The position numbers were made by a program, and so were the translations under genes. 64,000 bases of DNA, from assembly GCA_035946575.1 (NCBI GenBank), contig DASYZG010000080.1:62001-126000 (forward strand), in the 5' to 3' direction. The stretch comes from Gp13-AA77 sp035946575. GTDB taxonomy: Bacteria; Acidobacteriota; Terriglobia; UBA7540. Positions 17,754-24,790 of this stretch are shown piece after piece (the first letter of the stretch is position 1; each line of letters begins with the position of its first letter). Under the pieces are notes generated by a model that was given only the letters and a program-made list of their open reading frames with translations, had not been told where the DNA came from and ran no database searches.

Positions 17754-19290
17754 ACGCCAGCAGCTTCCGGACGACTTCGCCGGAGACGTCGGTGAGGCGG
17801 AAGTCGCGGCCCTGGAAGCGGTAGGTGAGGCGGGTGTGATCGATTCCCATGCGGTTGAGGATGGTGGCGTGCAGATCGTGGACGTCGATAGCGTCCTCGA
17901 CGGGGTTATACCCTAGCTCATCTGTCTGGCCTACAGTAATCCCCGGCCGGATGCCGCCGCCGGCCAGCCACACGCAGAACGCCCGCGGATGGTGGTCGCG
18001 ACCCAGGAACTTCGAGCGGTTGCGCGCCTCGTTCATGGGGGTGCGGCCGAATTCCCCGCCCCACACCACCAGCGTGCTTTCGAGCAGCCCGCGCTGCTTC
18101 AGATCCTTCACCAGCGCCGCCGCCGCCTGATCGGTCTCGCGGCAGAGGCTGGGCAGACGGTTGACGATGTCGTCGTGGGCCGAGGTGCCGTGATTGTCCC
18201 AGCCGCGATGATAGAGCTGGACGAAGCGCACCCCGCGCTCGACCAGGCGCCGCGCCAGGAGGCAATTATTGGCGAACGACTTCTTGCCGGGCTGGGTGCC
18301 GTACATCTCGTGGATCGAGGCCGGCTCCTTTGAGATGTCGGTCAGCTCGGGCACGCTCGACTGCATCCGGTAAGCCATCTCGTAGGAGGCGATGCGGGTG
18401 ATGATCTCGGGATCGCCCGCGCTCTTCAAGTGCATCTCGTTCAGATCCTTGATGGCGTCAAGCGATTCGCGGCGAGCCTGCTCGCTTACGCCGTCGGGAT
18501 TGGTAAGGAAGAGCACCGGATCGCCCTGCGAGCGGAATTCCACACCCTGGTACACGGTGGGCAGGAAACCGGAGCCCCAGCACGCCTTGCCGCCGTCGGG
18601 CTGGTTCTCGCCGGAGATCAGCACCACGAATCCCGGCAGGTCAGAGCAGGCGCTGCCCAGGCCGTACGTCATCCAGGAGCCGAAGCTCGGCCGGCCGATG
18701 ATCTGGAAGCCGGTGTTCATGAAGATCTGGGCCGGCGCGTGATTGAACTGCGAGGTGTGCACCGAGCGCATGATGGCGATGTCATCGGCGATCTCACCGA
18801 GGTGCGGCAACAGCTCGGAAATTTCGGCGCCCGAGCGTCCCCAGCGCTTGAAGTTGTAAGGCGAGCCCAGCAGCTTGGGCGTCCCCTGGATAAAGGCGAA
18901 GCGCTCGCCCTTGGTCAGTTCGGCCGGGATGCCCTGGCCGTCGAGCTGCTGCAGCTTGGGCTTGTAATCGAGCAGATCCACCTGCGAGGGCGCGCCCGCC
19001 ATGAAAAGGTAAATGATGCTCTTGGCCTTGGGCGCGAACATCGGCGCCTTGGGCGCCAGCGGATTCGCCGCCGCGGCCGCGCCCGCAGCTTCCGCGGCAT
19101 CAACGGCGCTCGATCCGGCGGCTGCTAATTCCGACGTGGAAGCTCCGCGGCGAGTCGCGGCGAAGGCATTTCGATTCAGGAGCGTGGTGAGCGCCGCCGA
19201 GCCGATGCCGAATCCGGCCTGGCGGAAGAAGTGCCGGCGCGTCACGGCGCGGAGCATGTCGTCGGATGGATTGAGAGGGAGATCCTTCAT
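17752..19290 (-). CDS. Tat-exported DUF1501 (sulfatase-fold-like) protein
   Basis: 512-residue DUF1501 protein with a twin-arginine signal (TRRHFFRQAGFGIGSAAL). Family signatures include APSQVDLLDYKPKL, the metal-site-like MRSVHTSQFNHAPAQIFMNTG, LYHRGWDNHGTSAHDD and WGGEFGRTPMNEARNRSKFLGRDHHP. DUF1501 proteins have an alkaline-phosphatase/sulfatase-like fold and are usually encoded next to a DUF1549/DUF1553 cytochrome-type protein. No such partner is present here: upstream lies a repeat-filled gap of about 980 bases, downstream small genes. Substrate unknown. Confidence 0.9.
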   Translation of the reverse strand: MKDLPLNPSDDMLRAVTRRHFFRQAGFGIGSAALTTLLNRNAFAATRRGASTSELAAAGSSAVDAAEAAGAAAAANPLAPKAPMFAPKAKSIIYLFMAGAPSQVDLLDYKPKLQQLDGQGIPAELTKGERFAFIQGTPKLLGSPYNFKRWGRSGAEISELLPHLGEIADDIAIMRSVHTSQFNHAPAQIFMNTGFQIIGRPSFGSWMTYGLGSACSDLPGFVVLISGENQPDGGKACWGSGFLPTVYQGVEFRSQGDPVLFLTNPDGVSEQARRESLDAIKDLNEMHLKSAGDPEIITRIASYEMAYRMQSSVPELTDISKEPASIHEMYGTQPGKKSFANNCLLARRLVERGVRFVQLYHRGWDNHGTSAHDDIVNRLPSLCRETDQAAAALVKDLKQRGLLESTLVVWGGEFGRTPMNEARNRSKFLGRDHHPRAFCVWLAGGGIRPGITVGQTDELGYNPVEDAIDVHDLHATILNRMGIDHTRLTYRFQGRDFRLTDVSGEVVRKLLA

Positions 19291-19324
19291 GGTAGTGGTG
19301 TAACCAGTGGCTTACCTCGGTGAC

Positions 19325-19419
19325 GGTTAACAGTCGACAGTTAACAGTCCAGGTTCACCAGCTTTCTCCTCCCCTCGCAGAATTGACTGCCAACTGCGAA
19401 CTGTCGACTGTCAACTGCC
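19325..19419. repeat. Inverted repeat of the GTCGACAGTT family
   Basis: The left arm GGTTAACAGTCGACAGTTAA (19325-19344) pairs with the right arm GAACTGTCGACTGTCAACTG at 19397-19416 across a 50-base centre. Related AACTGTCGACTGTTGAC sequence occurs at about 23897 and a weaker copy at 33536-33575, each next to a gene end. Confidence 0.6.
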
Positions 19420-19560
19420 TCCCGGTATAAACCACGCAGCTAATGCTGTCAAGAACGATCTGGTTTTTTGCTTCCGGCGCCCCGACTTTCTTGCCGCCCG
19501 CGATTGGTTGTCGATTCAGAGCAGATCCCGGCCAAGAACAACCGCTTTGGCGCCGTCGAT

Positions 19561-19866
19561 GTAGCCCCACCTTTGTTGATTCTAAAGGAGATTCTGGCTT
19601 TCGGTCTAGCCCCCATTTTGACCTATCCTTATGATTCCATGGGACATTCTGGCTTTGGCGCGGTGGGTGTCTGAATCGTGTTTCTGCTGTGGGTTTGCAG
19701 CAGCGAGTCTACTTAAGCCGGCGAAATCAGGCGCCAAGCGCCTGATCAGGCGAGGGATAACGGGGCAGCGACTCTCAATCGTGAAGAGCGCTCCGGGCAC
19801 GACAATCTCACTTTCAGGGACATGAGCCCTCTATCCAGTTGACTCCAAGGGACATTCCGGCTTTGG
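19561..19866 (-). repeat. Spaced repeat on the minus strand, core AAAGCCRGAATSTC (period 55)
   Basis: Read on the minus strand, the cores lie at 19641-19656 and 19587-19601, 55 bases apart. Each is followed by a GAATCA element and then by TGGGGCTA, as in the plus-strand copy at 10997-11097. A third copy (core at 19849-19864) has GAGTCA in place of GAATCA and lacks a clear GGGGCTA. Confidence 0.7.
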
Positions 19867-20274
19867 GAGGGGTGTTCGCCGCGCTTTCTGGGCCCTTCCG
19901 CGGAGGCGCTCCGCCGTAGGGCAGGAGTCTCAGCCCGCTGCAGAACTCGCGTTGAACGAGGAGACGACAACCTGTCCAACGACACTCGCGGGAGAAATGG
20001 CGCCATTCGCAGGGCCCTCCATGAAGCTGCCGGCGCAAGGCCTGCATGTTATCCAAGCCTTAATAGTAATATAGATAGATAATATCGGCAAGCCTCGAAA
20101 GGTCGCCGCCACCCGCGGGAGCAGGTTTGCGCTACGCTTGCTCTGGTGCGTCGCCGCCGGCGGCAGGCGCGCGCCACGTCCGGAGAGAGCACGAGCGGAT
20201 ACGCGACGCGCTCGGCCACGGGATGTCCGAGCGGCGAATCGTCTGGGAGAAGATTGTCTTAGAGGTGTAGGTTG

Positions 20275-20679
20275 ATGGAAATCAAAGTCATCGGCTATTG
20301 GGTTGCCACCACGATCATTGCGCTTGAGACTCTGGCAGGAGGATTCGTCGATCTGACCCACGGGCGAGAGGCCATTGTCGCGGGCAGACCCGTGGTTGAC
20401 GTCGTGACGAGCCTGGGCTACCCCGCGTACGTGCTCATGATTTTGGGAGTTTGGAAGATACCGGGAGCCATAATCCTGATCATTCCGGGTTTTCTGCGGC
20501 TCAAGGAGTGGGCCTATGCCGGGATCGTATTTGAGCTGTCAGGCGCAGTTGCGTCACATGCGGTCCGGCGCCAGGGGAGCGACCTTGTGGGCCCGCTAAT
20601 TCTGCTTGCCCTCGCGCTCGCCTCGTGGGCCCTGCGACCGCCCGGCCGGATCCTCGGGCGACGTCCCTACTCGACATGA
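20275..20679 (+). CDS. DoxX-like four-helix membrane protein
   Basis: 134-residue protein with four hydrophobic segments and the DoxX-like pattern in which a first helix (VIGYWVATTIIALETLAGGF) is followed by VVTSLGYPAYVLMILGVWKIPGAIILIIPGFLRLKEWAYAG. The family sits in the inner membrane, and its members are mostly uncharacterised. The ATG at 20275 follows an AGAGGTG sequence. It is apparently monocistronic. Confidence 0.78.
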   Translation: MEIKVIGYWVATTIIALETLAGGFVDLTHGREAIVAGRPVVDVVTSLGYPAYVLMILGVWKIPGAIILIIPGFLRLKEWAYAGIVFELSGAVASHAVRRQGSDLVGPLILLALALASWALRPPGRILGRRPYST

Positions 20680-21028
20680 ATTGAGATCATTTCTTTTGAA
20701 GCCCTGGTCGATGTCCTCCATGGCGCACGGGAATGGAGTTTGACGCAGATTGCGCGGTGACGTAAAGCGATCTTCGGTGAGCCCCGTGAAAGTGGCGGAG
20801 GCCCTCGGTTGAGGGTTCAGCACGGTCAGGAGACCGTGGCACAACTAGCCCGTGCCACAACTCTGAGGCTTTGCAACTCTCTCCCGCCCGACGCGCGTCG
20901 CTCCCGGGGGGAGAGAGCTTTGCGTCTCACTGTTCGCCGGTAAGGACAGGCTTTCCTCATGACAAGAGGCAAAGCCGTGTCCCTGGCGTGAAGCTCCGCA
21001 GAAGCAAGAAGACAGCTCGCCGCGCAGC
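20680..21028. other. Intergenic region with two hairpins
   Basis: No gene seen. CACGGTC-AGGA-GACCGTG at 20821-20838 is a perfect 7-bp hairpin. CTCTCTCCC at 20877-20885 pairs with GGGAGAGAG at 20909-20917. Either could end transcripts of the truncated minus-strand gene at 21029, but no T-runs are present. Confidence 0.45.
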
Positions 21029-21823
21029 TTAGGGCTGGTGCGGCGCCGGAACGGCCGGCACGGCAACCGCCGGGGTCCGCGGATGCGACGGCAACGCGAC
21101 CGGCCTGATTGCCTGCACGCTGGCGACGCGGGCCTTCATTTCCGGAGAAACCTGCGGCAGTTGGACTTCCTGCAGCCGCACGTTCTCGAAACCGCGCCGG
21201 CGCGCCACGATCCGATAGTCGAACGCGACCGTCGCCGTTCCGCCTCCGAGTTCGCGAACCGCGAAGCCTGATGCCGTCTTGCCGGCCACGTACAGGCCGT
21301 GGCAGTCGCCGCTCGGAGTGAGAAAGACGTGATAGTCCGTCGCAGTGTCCACGGTCTGGAGGAACTCGGGATCGAGCGCGACTTCGGCGGCGCCGCCGCG
21401 CAGTTGGCCGGTTCCGAAATCCTCAAACCAGTTCTCCGGGCTTTCCACAGCGTAAAGCGCCACGTCGCGGCCGTCCTGCAGCTTCACCCGGGCCGACTTG
21501 CTGCCGGCCACGGTGAGATTGCCGCTGATATCCAGGTTGCCGATGGCATCGACGCTGAAGACTTGTGTGAAGCTGCTGCCTGAGTGACCCGAAAGGATCA
21601 ATCCCTGACCGGAGGCCGCATTAAAGATCCCGGCGACGCCCTGCGGGCTCTCAACCGCCCCGGACACACCGAACGTCGAGCCTGAAATCGCCGTGGCGTT
21701 TCCGAATATTGCCGTGCCGGTCTGGCTTTCACTTTCGCCGTAGACCCCGATTGTGTTGCCGGAGGCTGCATTGGCATCACCCCACACCCCGAAGCCGGCG
21801 CTGCTGAACGTCTGACCGACGCG
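21029..21823 (-). pseudogene. 5'-truncated exported beta-repeat protein
   Basis: The frame reads from GQTFSSAGFGVWGDANAASGN through repeats of the type GVYGES..TGTAIFGNATA.SGSTFGV to a conserved C-terminal domain (ARVKLQDGRDVALYAVESPENWFEDFG, YHVFLTPSGDCHGLYVAGKT, VAFDYRIVARRRG). Members of this type in Acidobacteriota have a signal peptide and many more repeats. Here the frame opens in the middle of a repeat at a TGA (21824-21826), and only a GTG at 21787 could start translation. I regard it as the 3' remnant of a longer gene. The break coincides with the break in the gene remnant at 21823-21978. Confidence 0.65.
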
Positions 21824-21978
21824 TCATTTTCCTGGTTGCTGCCAGGACCCAGGACGAAGCGCGCGCCCTTATGGAAACGCTGCCGCTCGCGAAGGAACAG
21901 TTGATGGATGACGAGTACATTCCCGTCGGACCCTTGATGCCGCTCGGGGCGCTGCTGGGCCCGTCAGCCGGGCCGTGA
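21823..21978 (+). pseudogene. 3' fragment of a muconolactone-isomerase/YciI-like gene
   Basis: Too short for a normal gene call. The frame encodes about 50 residues (VIFLVAARTQDEARALMETL, then PLAKEQLMDDEYIPVGPLMP) ending at TGA 21976-21978. This matches the C-terminal half of the YCII/muconolactone delta-isomerase-like ferredoxin-fold family, where a DS.EEAR.LV.SLPLVK....Y.L.PVGPF.PL pattern is typical. There is no start codon and no N-terminal beta-alpha unit. The 5' end is lost at the same point as the divergent remnant at 21029-21823. Confidence 0.55.
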
Positions 21979-21990
21979 CTCCCAGCACCC

Positions 21991-22131
21991 TAGGCTAGTA
22001 TGTTGCTGAAAGACACGGTTTGAGGAGCGTAGCGGCGAGTTTACCTCGCCATAAGTCGAACTCTCTCAATACCCGCGTGGCGGGCCTGAAGCCGCCGCTA
22101 CACGCTTTTCAGCAGCCTGCTGGCTAGCCTA
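21991..22131. repeat. 141-bp nested palindromic element (TTGCTGAAA ends)
   Basis: The outer arms TAGGCTAG...TTGCTGAAAGACACG (21991-22017) and CACGCTTTTCAGCAGC...CTAGCCTA (22101-22131) are inverted. Inside, GCGTAGCGGCG (22027-22037) is inverted relative to CGCCGCTACACGC near 22093-22105, and GGCGAGTTTACCTCGCC forms its own hairpin. It lies directly after the YciI-like fragment and 36 bases before the NmrA-like gene. Confidence 0.7.
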
Positions 22132-22166
22132 CTGCCGCAGGAAGAGAACCTGAAAAGGAGACGAAC

Positions 22167-23297
22167 ATGCTCAAGCCAAGAATTATCGTGACCGGCGCGA
22201 CCGGGAAGACGGGTCGCGTGGTTATCACCGAACTGCTGAAGGCGGGCTATCCGGTTCGCGCTTTGGTGCACCGGAAAGATGGGCGCAGCGCGCGGCTGAA
22301 AGCGCAGGGGGCCGAGATCGCGGTCGCGGACATGAGCGGCGTCGAGCGCGTGGCCGGGGCGCTGAAGGATGTCCAGCGCGCCTATTATTGCCCGCCTTTT
22401 GACCCCTACATGATCCAGGGAGCGGTCGCCTTCGCGGTCGCCGCCCAAGAAGCCCGGCTCGAACACATCGTCAGCATGACCCAATGGCTGGCGAGCCCCT
22501 CGCATCCCGCGCTCATGACCCGGCAGCACTGGCTGGCCGATCGACTGTTCTCCATGACGCCCGGAGCCACGCATACCGTCGTCAACCCTGGCTTCTTCGC
22601 TGATCCTTACCTGGCGACGATTGGGCTGGCCGTGCACCTCGGCGTCTTTCCGTGGATCTTCGGCAATAGCCGCAACGCGCCGCCTTCCAATGAGGACATC
22701 GCGCGAGTCGTGGCGGCGGCGCTGATGGATCCCGCGAGGCACGCCGGGAAGAGCTACCGCCCCACTGGACCCGAGCTTCTCGGCCCGGAGGGCATGGCTG
22801 CGGCCACCGGCCGGGCCGTTGGGCGATCAGTCAGGGTCGTGCCAACGCCTACCTGGTTATTCATGAAGGCCGTCCGCATGAGCGGCTTTCCGATCGATGT
22901 GTTCAGTGGAGTGCGCTACTACATTGAAGATCACAAGCGCGGCGCCTTCGAGCTGGGTGCACCAACCACCGATGTGCTCGAGGTGACCGGCCGCCCCGCT
23001 GAGGATTTCGAGACCATCGCGCGCCGTTATGCGGCGCTTCCCGGGAACCAGCGGACCTTCGGCAATTGGCTTCGCGAGTTCGTGCAGTTTGTGCTCGCTC
23101 CGCTCAGCCCCGGCTTCAATTTTGACCGCTACGACCGCGAACTGCGCCGTCCATTCCCCGCGGAGCCGCAGTTCGCGCCTGAGTCCAGGGTGTGGCGGCG
23201 CGAGCACGCCGTTGGTGAGGCCGCCAAGCCCCCGGTGCCGGGCGGAGAGAGGGTTCTTGTCACCGCCACCAGTCGCGGTCGAAGGCTGGAATTCTGA
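22167..23297 (+). CDS. NmrA-like NAD(P)-binding protein
   Basis: 376-residue short-chain-dehydrogenase-fold protein of the atypical NmrA/NAD(P)H-binding group. The Rossmann motif is IIVTGATGKTGRVVITELL at the N-terminus, and the NADP-type loop ALVHRKDGRSARL follows. Members act as redox sensors or reductases; the catalytic Tyr-x3-Lys of classical SDRs is not evident. The C-terminal extension past residue 290, with a Pro-rich segment, makes it longer than typical. AAGGAG precedes the ATG. The next gene starts 13 bases downstream, so the two form an operon. Confidence 0.82.
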   Translation: MLKPRIIVTGATGKTGRVVITELLKAGYPVRALVHRKDGRSARLKAQGAEIAVADMSGVERVAGALKDVQRAYYCPPFDPYMIQGAVAFAVAAQEARLEHIVSMTQWLASPSHPALMTRQHWLADRLFSMTPGATHTVVNPGFFADPYLATIGLAVHLGVFPWIFGNSRNAPPSNEDIARVVAAALMDPARHAGKSYRPTGPELLGPEGMAAATGRAVGRSVRVVPTPTWLFMKAVRMSGFPIDVFSGVRYYIEDHKRGAFELGAPTTDVLEVTGRPAEDFETIARRYAALPGNQRTFGNWLREFVQFVLAPLSPGFNFDRYDRELRRPFPAEPQFAPESRVWRREHAVGEAAKPPVPGGERVLVTATSRGRRLEF

Positions 23298-23310
23298 TCA
23301 GGAGAGGCTT

Positions 23311-23862
23311 ATGGCATTGCAACTGGGTTTTTTCGTGAGTATCGCATTCAGCTTCATGGCGTGGGGGATCGTCGCCGCCCGCTACATCTGGCCGGAACTG
23401 CGCCTCCGCGAACGGGCCGGGGCCTTACGCCCCCTGCTCATGCTGCACAGCTTCCGATTCATCGGGTTCGCCTTCCTGGTCCCAGGCGTCGTGTCGCCCG
23501 ATCTGCCGCCTGCCTTCGCGCGTTCCGCCGCCTATGGGGATATGCTTGCGGCCACACTGGCCTTGCTTTCGCTGCTCTTGCTGCCGCGCGTGACCGGTAT
23601 CTGGACGGCGTGGATCTTCAACCTCTGGGGAACAGCCGATCTGCTGAACGCTTTCTACCAGGCCAATCACGCCGGGCTCCTGGCGGGGCAGTTGGGAGCC
23701 GCGTACTTCATTCCGACCGCCATTGTGCCGCTCCTGCTGATCACGCACGGGCTTGCCTTTCGGATTCTCCTGCAACATCGGCCTGAAGCCGCAATGCAGG
23801 AAAGCCGGCACCGAATGGGAGCAAATCAAATCAGCAACGCGGCAAGACAAGGGCAAAACTGA
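23311..23862 (+). CDS. Membrane protein of unknown function, operon partner of NmrA-like gene
   Basis: 183-residue integral membrane protein with about five hydrophobic segments. Notable patterns are LMLHSFRFIGFAFLVPGVV, DMLAATLALLSLLLLP, FNLWGTADLLNAFYQANHAG and FIPTAIVPLLLITHGLAF. The ATG at 23311 is preceded by AGGAG, 13 bases after the NmrA-like stop, so co-translation is likely. I know of no named family that it matches. Confidence 0.75.
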   Translation: MALQLGFFVSIAFSFMAWGIVAARYIWPELRLRERAGALRPLLMLHSFRFIGFAFLVPGVVSPDLPPAFARSAAYGDMLAATLALLSLLLLPRVTGIWTAWIFNLWGTADLLNAFYQANHAGLLAGQLGAAYFIPTAIVPLLLITHGLAFRILLQHRPEAAMQESRHRMGANQISNAARQGQN

Positions 23863-24032
23863 AAACGCCGGCTGGGGAGGTTGGGAGCCGCGCCCGTGAA
23901 CTGTCGACTGTTGACGATTGACCGTCAGCCGCGAATCGAGGCCCGCCGGTGGCCACGGCATGGGTATTCACGTCGTTGCCACCCGCCGGCTGCCGGGGCG
24001 CAAGTCGGGAACTTATTGTAATTCTTGGCTTA

Positions 24033-24134
24033 GTAGGGGCGGGTTGGCGTAGTAGCGGCGGTTGGCGTAGTAGCGGCGGGTTTGAAACCCGCCCCTACAA
24101 CTGTCACTCTGTTTGGTAACACTCTGTAATTCTC
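24033..24134. repeat. Composite palindrome with shared CTGTCACTC...TGTAATTCTC end
   Basis: GTAGGGGCGGGTT (24033-24045) is inverted as AACCCGCCCCTAC (24086-24098). Between them GTTGGCGTAGTAGCGGCG occurs twice in perfect tandem (24043-24060 and 24061-24078). Directly to the right lies the 34-base end sequence CTGTCACTCTGTTTGGTAAC...TGTAATTCTC (24101-24134), which recurs at 54538-54564 (inverted) and in shorter form at 53183, 53273 and 54725. Confidence 0.75.
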
Positions 24135-24282
24135 GGGGCCTTGGTGTCTGGCGGTCAGCTCGCGGACTGCAGAGACCGGTTGGTGCGGCACGTTCATCGG
24201 CGTCCCGCGCGCCCTTCAAAGGCAGCATCGTCTTCCGTCTGTGTACTGTCCGCCAAATAGAATGCACATCCGGCGCGCTCGT

Positions 24283-24345
24283 AGCGGCGGCTTTATGCCG
24301 CCAACGCGAATTGGGTGCTGAAGTTATGGCGACCTAAAGTCGCCG
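24283..24345. repeat. GTAGCGGCGG hairpin pair
   Basis: GGCGGC-TTTAT-GCCGCC near 24288-24304 and GGCGAC-CTAAA-GTCGCC near 24328-24344 are two short perfect hairpins. They use the same GTAGCGGCGR..TTTA..CGCC vocabulary as the interior of the element at 21991-22131. Confidence 0.5.
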
Positions 24346-24438
24346 CGACATCATCCGCCTGAATACTGGCCAGGTCAAAAACCGCCCGCCGAGGCCGAAT
24401 CCGGCTAACCCGCTGAAAACAAGCCGAAAATAAATGTT

Positions 24439-24483
24439 CCCCATTTTCTCACTTTTCTCACTTTTCTCCATTGTCCCATTTTT
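24439..24483 (+). repeat. Polypyrimidine dispersed repeat, copy 1
   Basis: A 45-base strand-asymmetric run of C and T with spaced A: CCCCATTTTCTCACTTTTCT, then CACTTTTCTCCATTGTCCCATTT. A second copy with the same word order lies at 57324-57358. CTCACTTTT is duplicated in this copy. Confidence 0.65.
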
Positions 24484-24565
24484 AGGGTTCACACTATCGG
24501 TCATGGGCGATTCCGGCCCGGCCAGGATAAGAAAGGGCGCAGGCGAATTGAGAAGTTTACGAACG

Positions 24566-24680
24566 AAGCCATCAGGTTACTGAAAACAAAGGACGGCACT
24601 TTGGGCAACCCAAGAAGTCTCTGAAAACAAATGGCTTAGCTAAAGAAACCCAACAGGTTGCTGAAAGTAAAAGACTTACA
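24566..24680 (+). repeat. Three-unit degenerate array, period 40-41, core CAGGTTRCTGAAAACAAA
   Basis: CTGAAAAC/CTGAAAGT cores lie at 24580-24587, 24621-24628 and 24661-24668. Each is preceded by AASCCAWSARG and followed by AAAnGRC. An isolated CTGAAAAC at 24413-24420 may be a fourth, diverged unit. There is no spacer conservation, palindrome or leader that would suggest CRISPR. Confidence 0.6.
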
Positions 24681-24790
24681 TGCAATTTAAAACGGCAGTT
24701 AGCACCCATCCGATGCGGAAGCGAGCGGTTTTTCGGATTATTACCGGACTGTCTCGACTCTCGACTGTGGACTCGACCGCTACAGCGCGC

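Larger units (their letters stand above)
19291..20274. other. 984-base intergenic region made largely of repeats
   Basis: No gene is supported. From left to right it holds the AACTGTCGACTGT inverted repeat (19325-19419), a two-unit spaced repeat on the minus strand (19561-19656), a third diverged copy (19836-19866), and an unassigned stretch before the DoxX-like gene. Open frames in it are short and domain-free. Confidence 0.6.
23863..24790. other. 928-base intergenic repeat island
   Basis: No gene seen. The island holds, in order: an AACTGTCGACTGTTGAC copy (about 23897); a palindrome with a perfect 18-bp tandem duplication and a shared end sequence (24033-24134); small GTAGCGGCGG hairpins (24283-24345); a polypyrimidine repeat shared with 57324-57358 (24439-24483); and a three-unit 40-bp array (24566-24680). 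The long plus-strand frame that starts at 24680 is antisense to the receptor gene and is not real. Confidence 0.65.
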
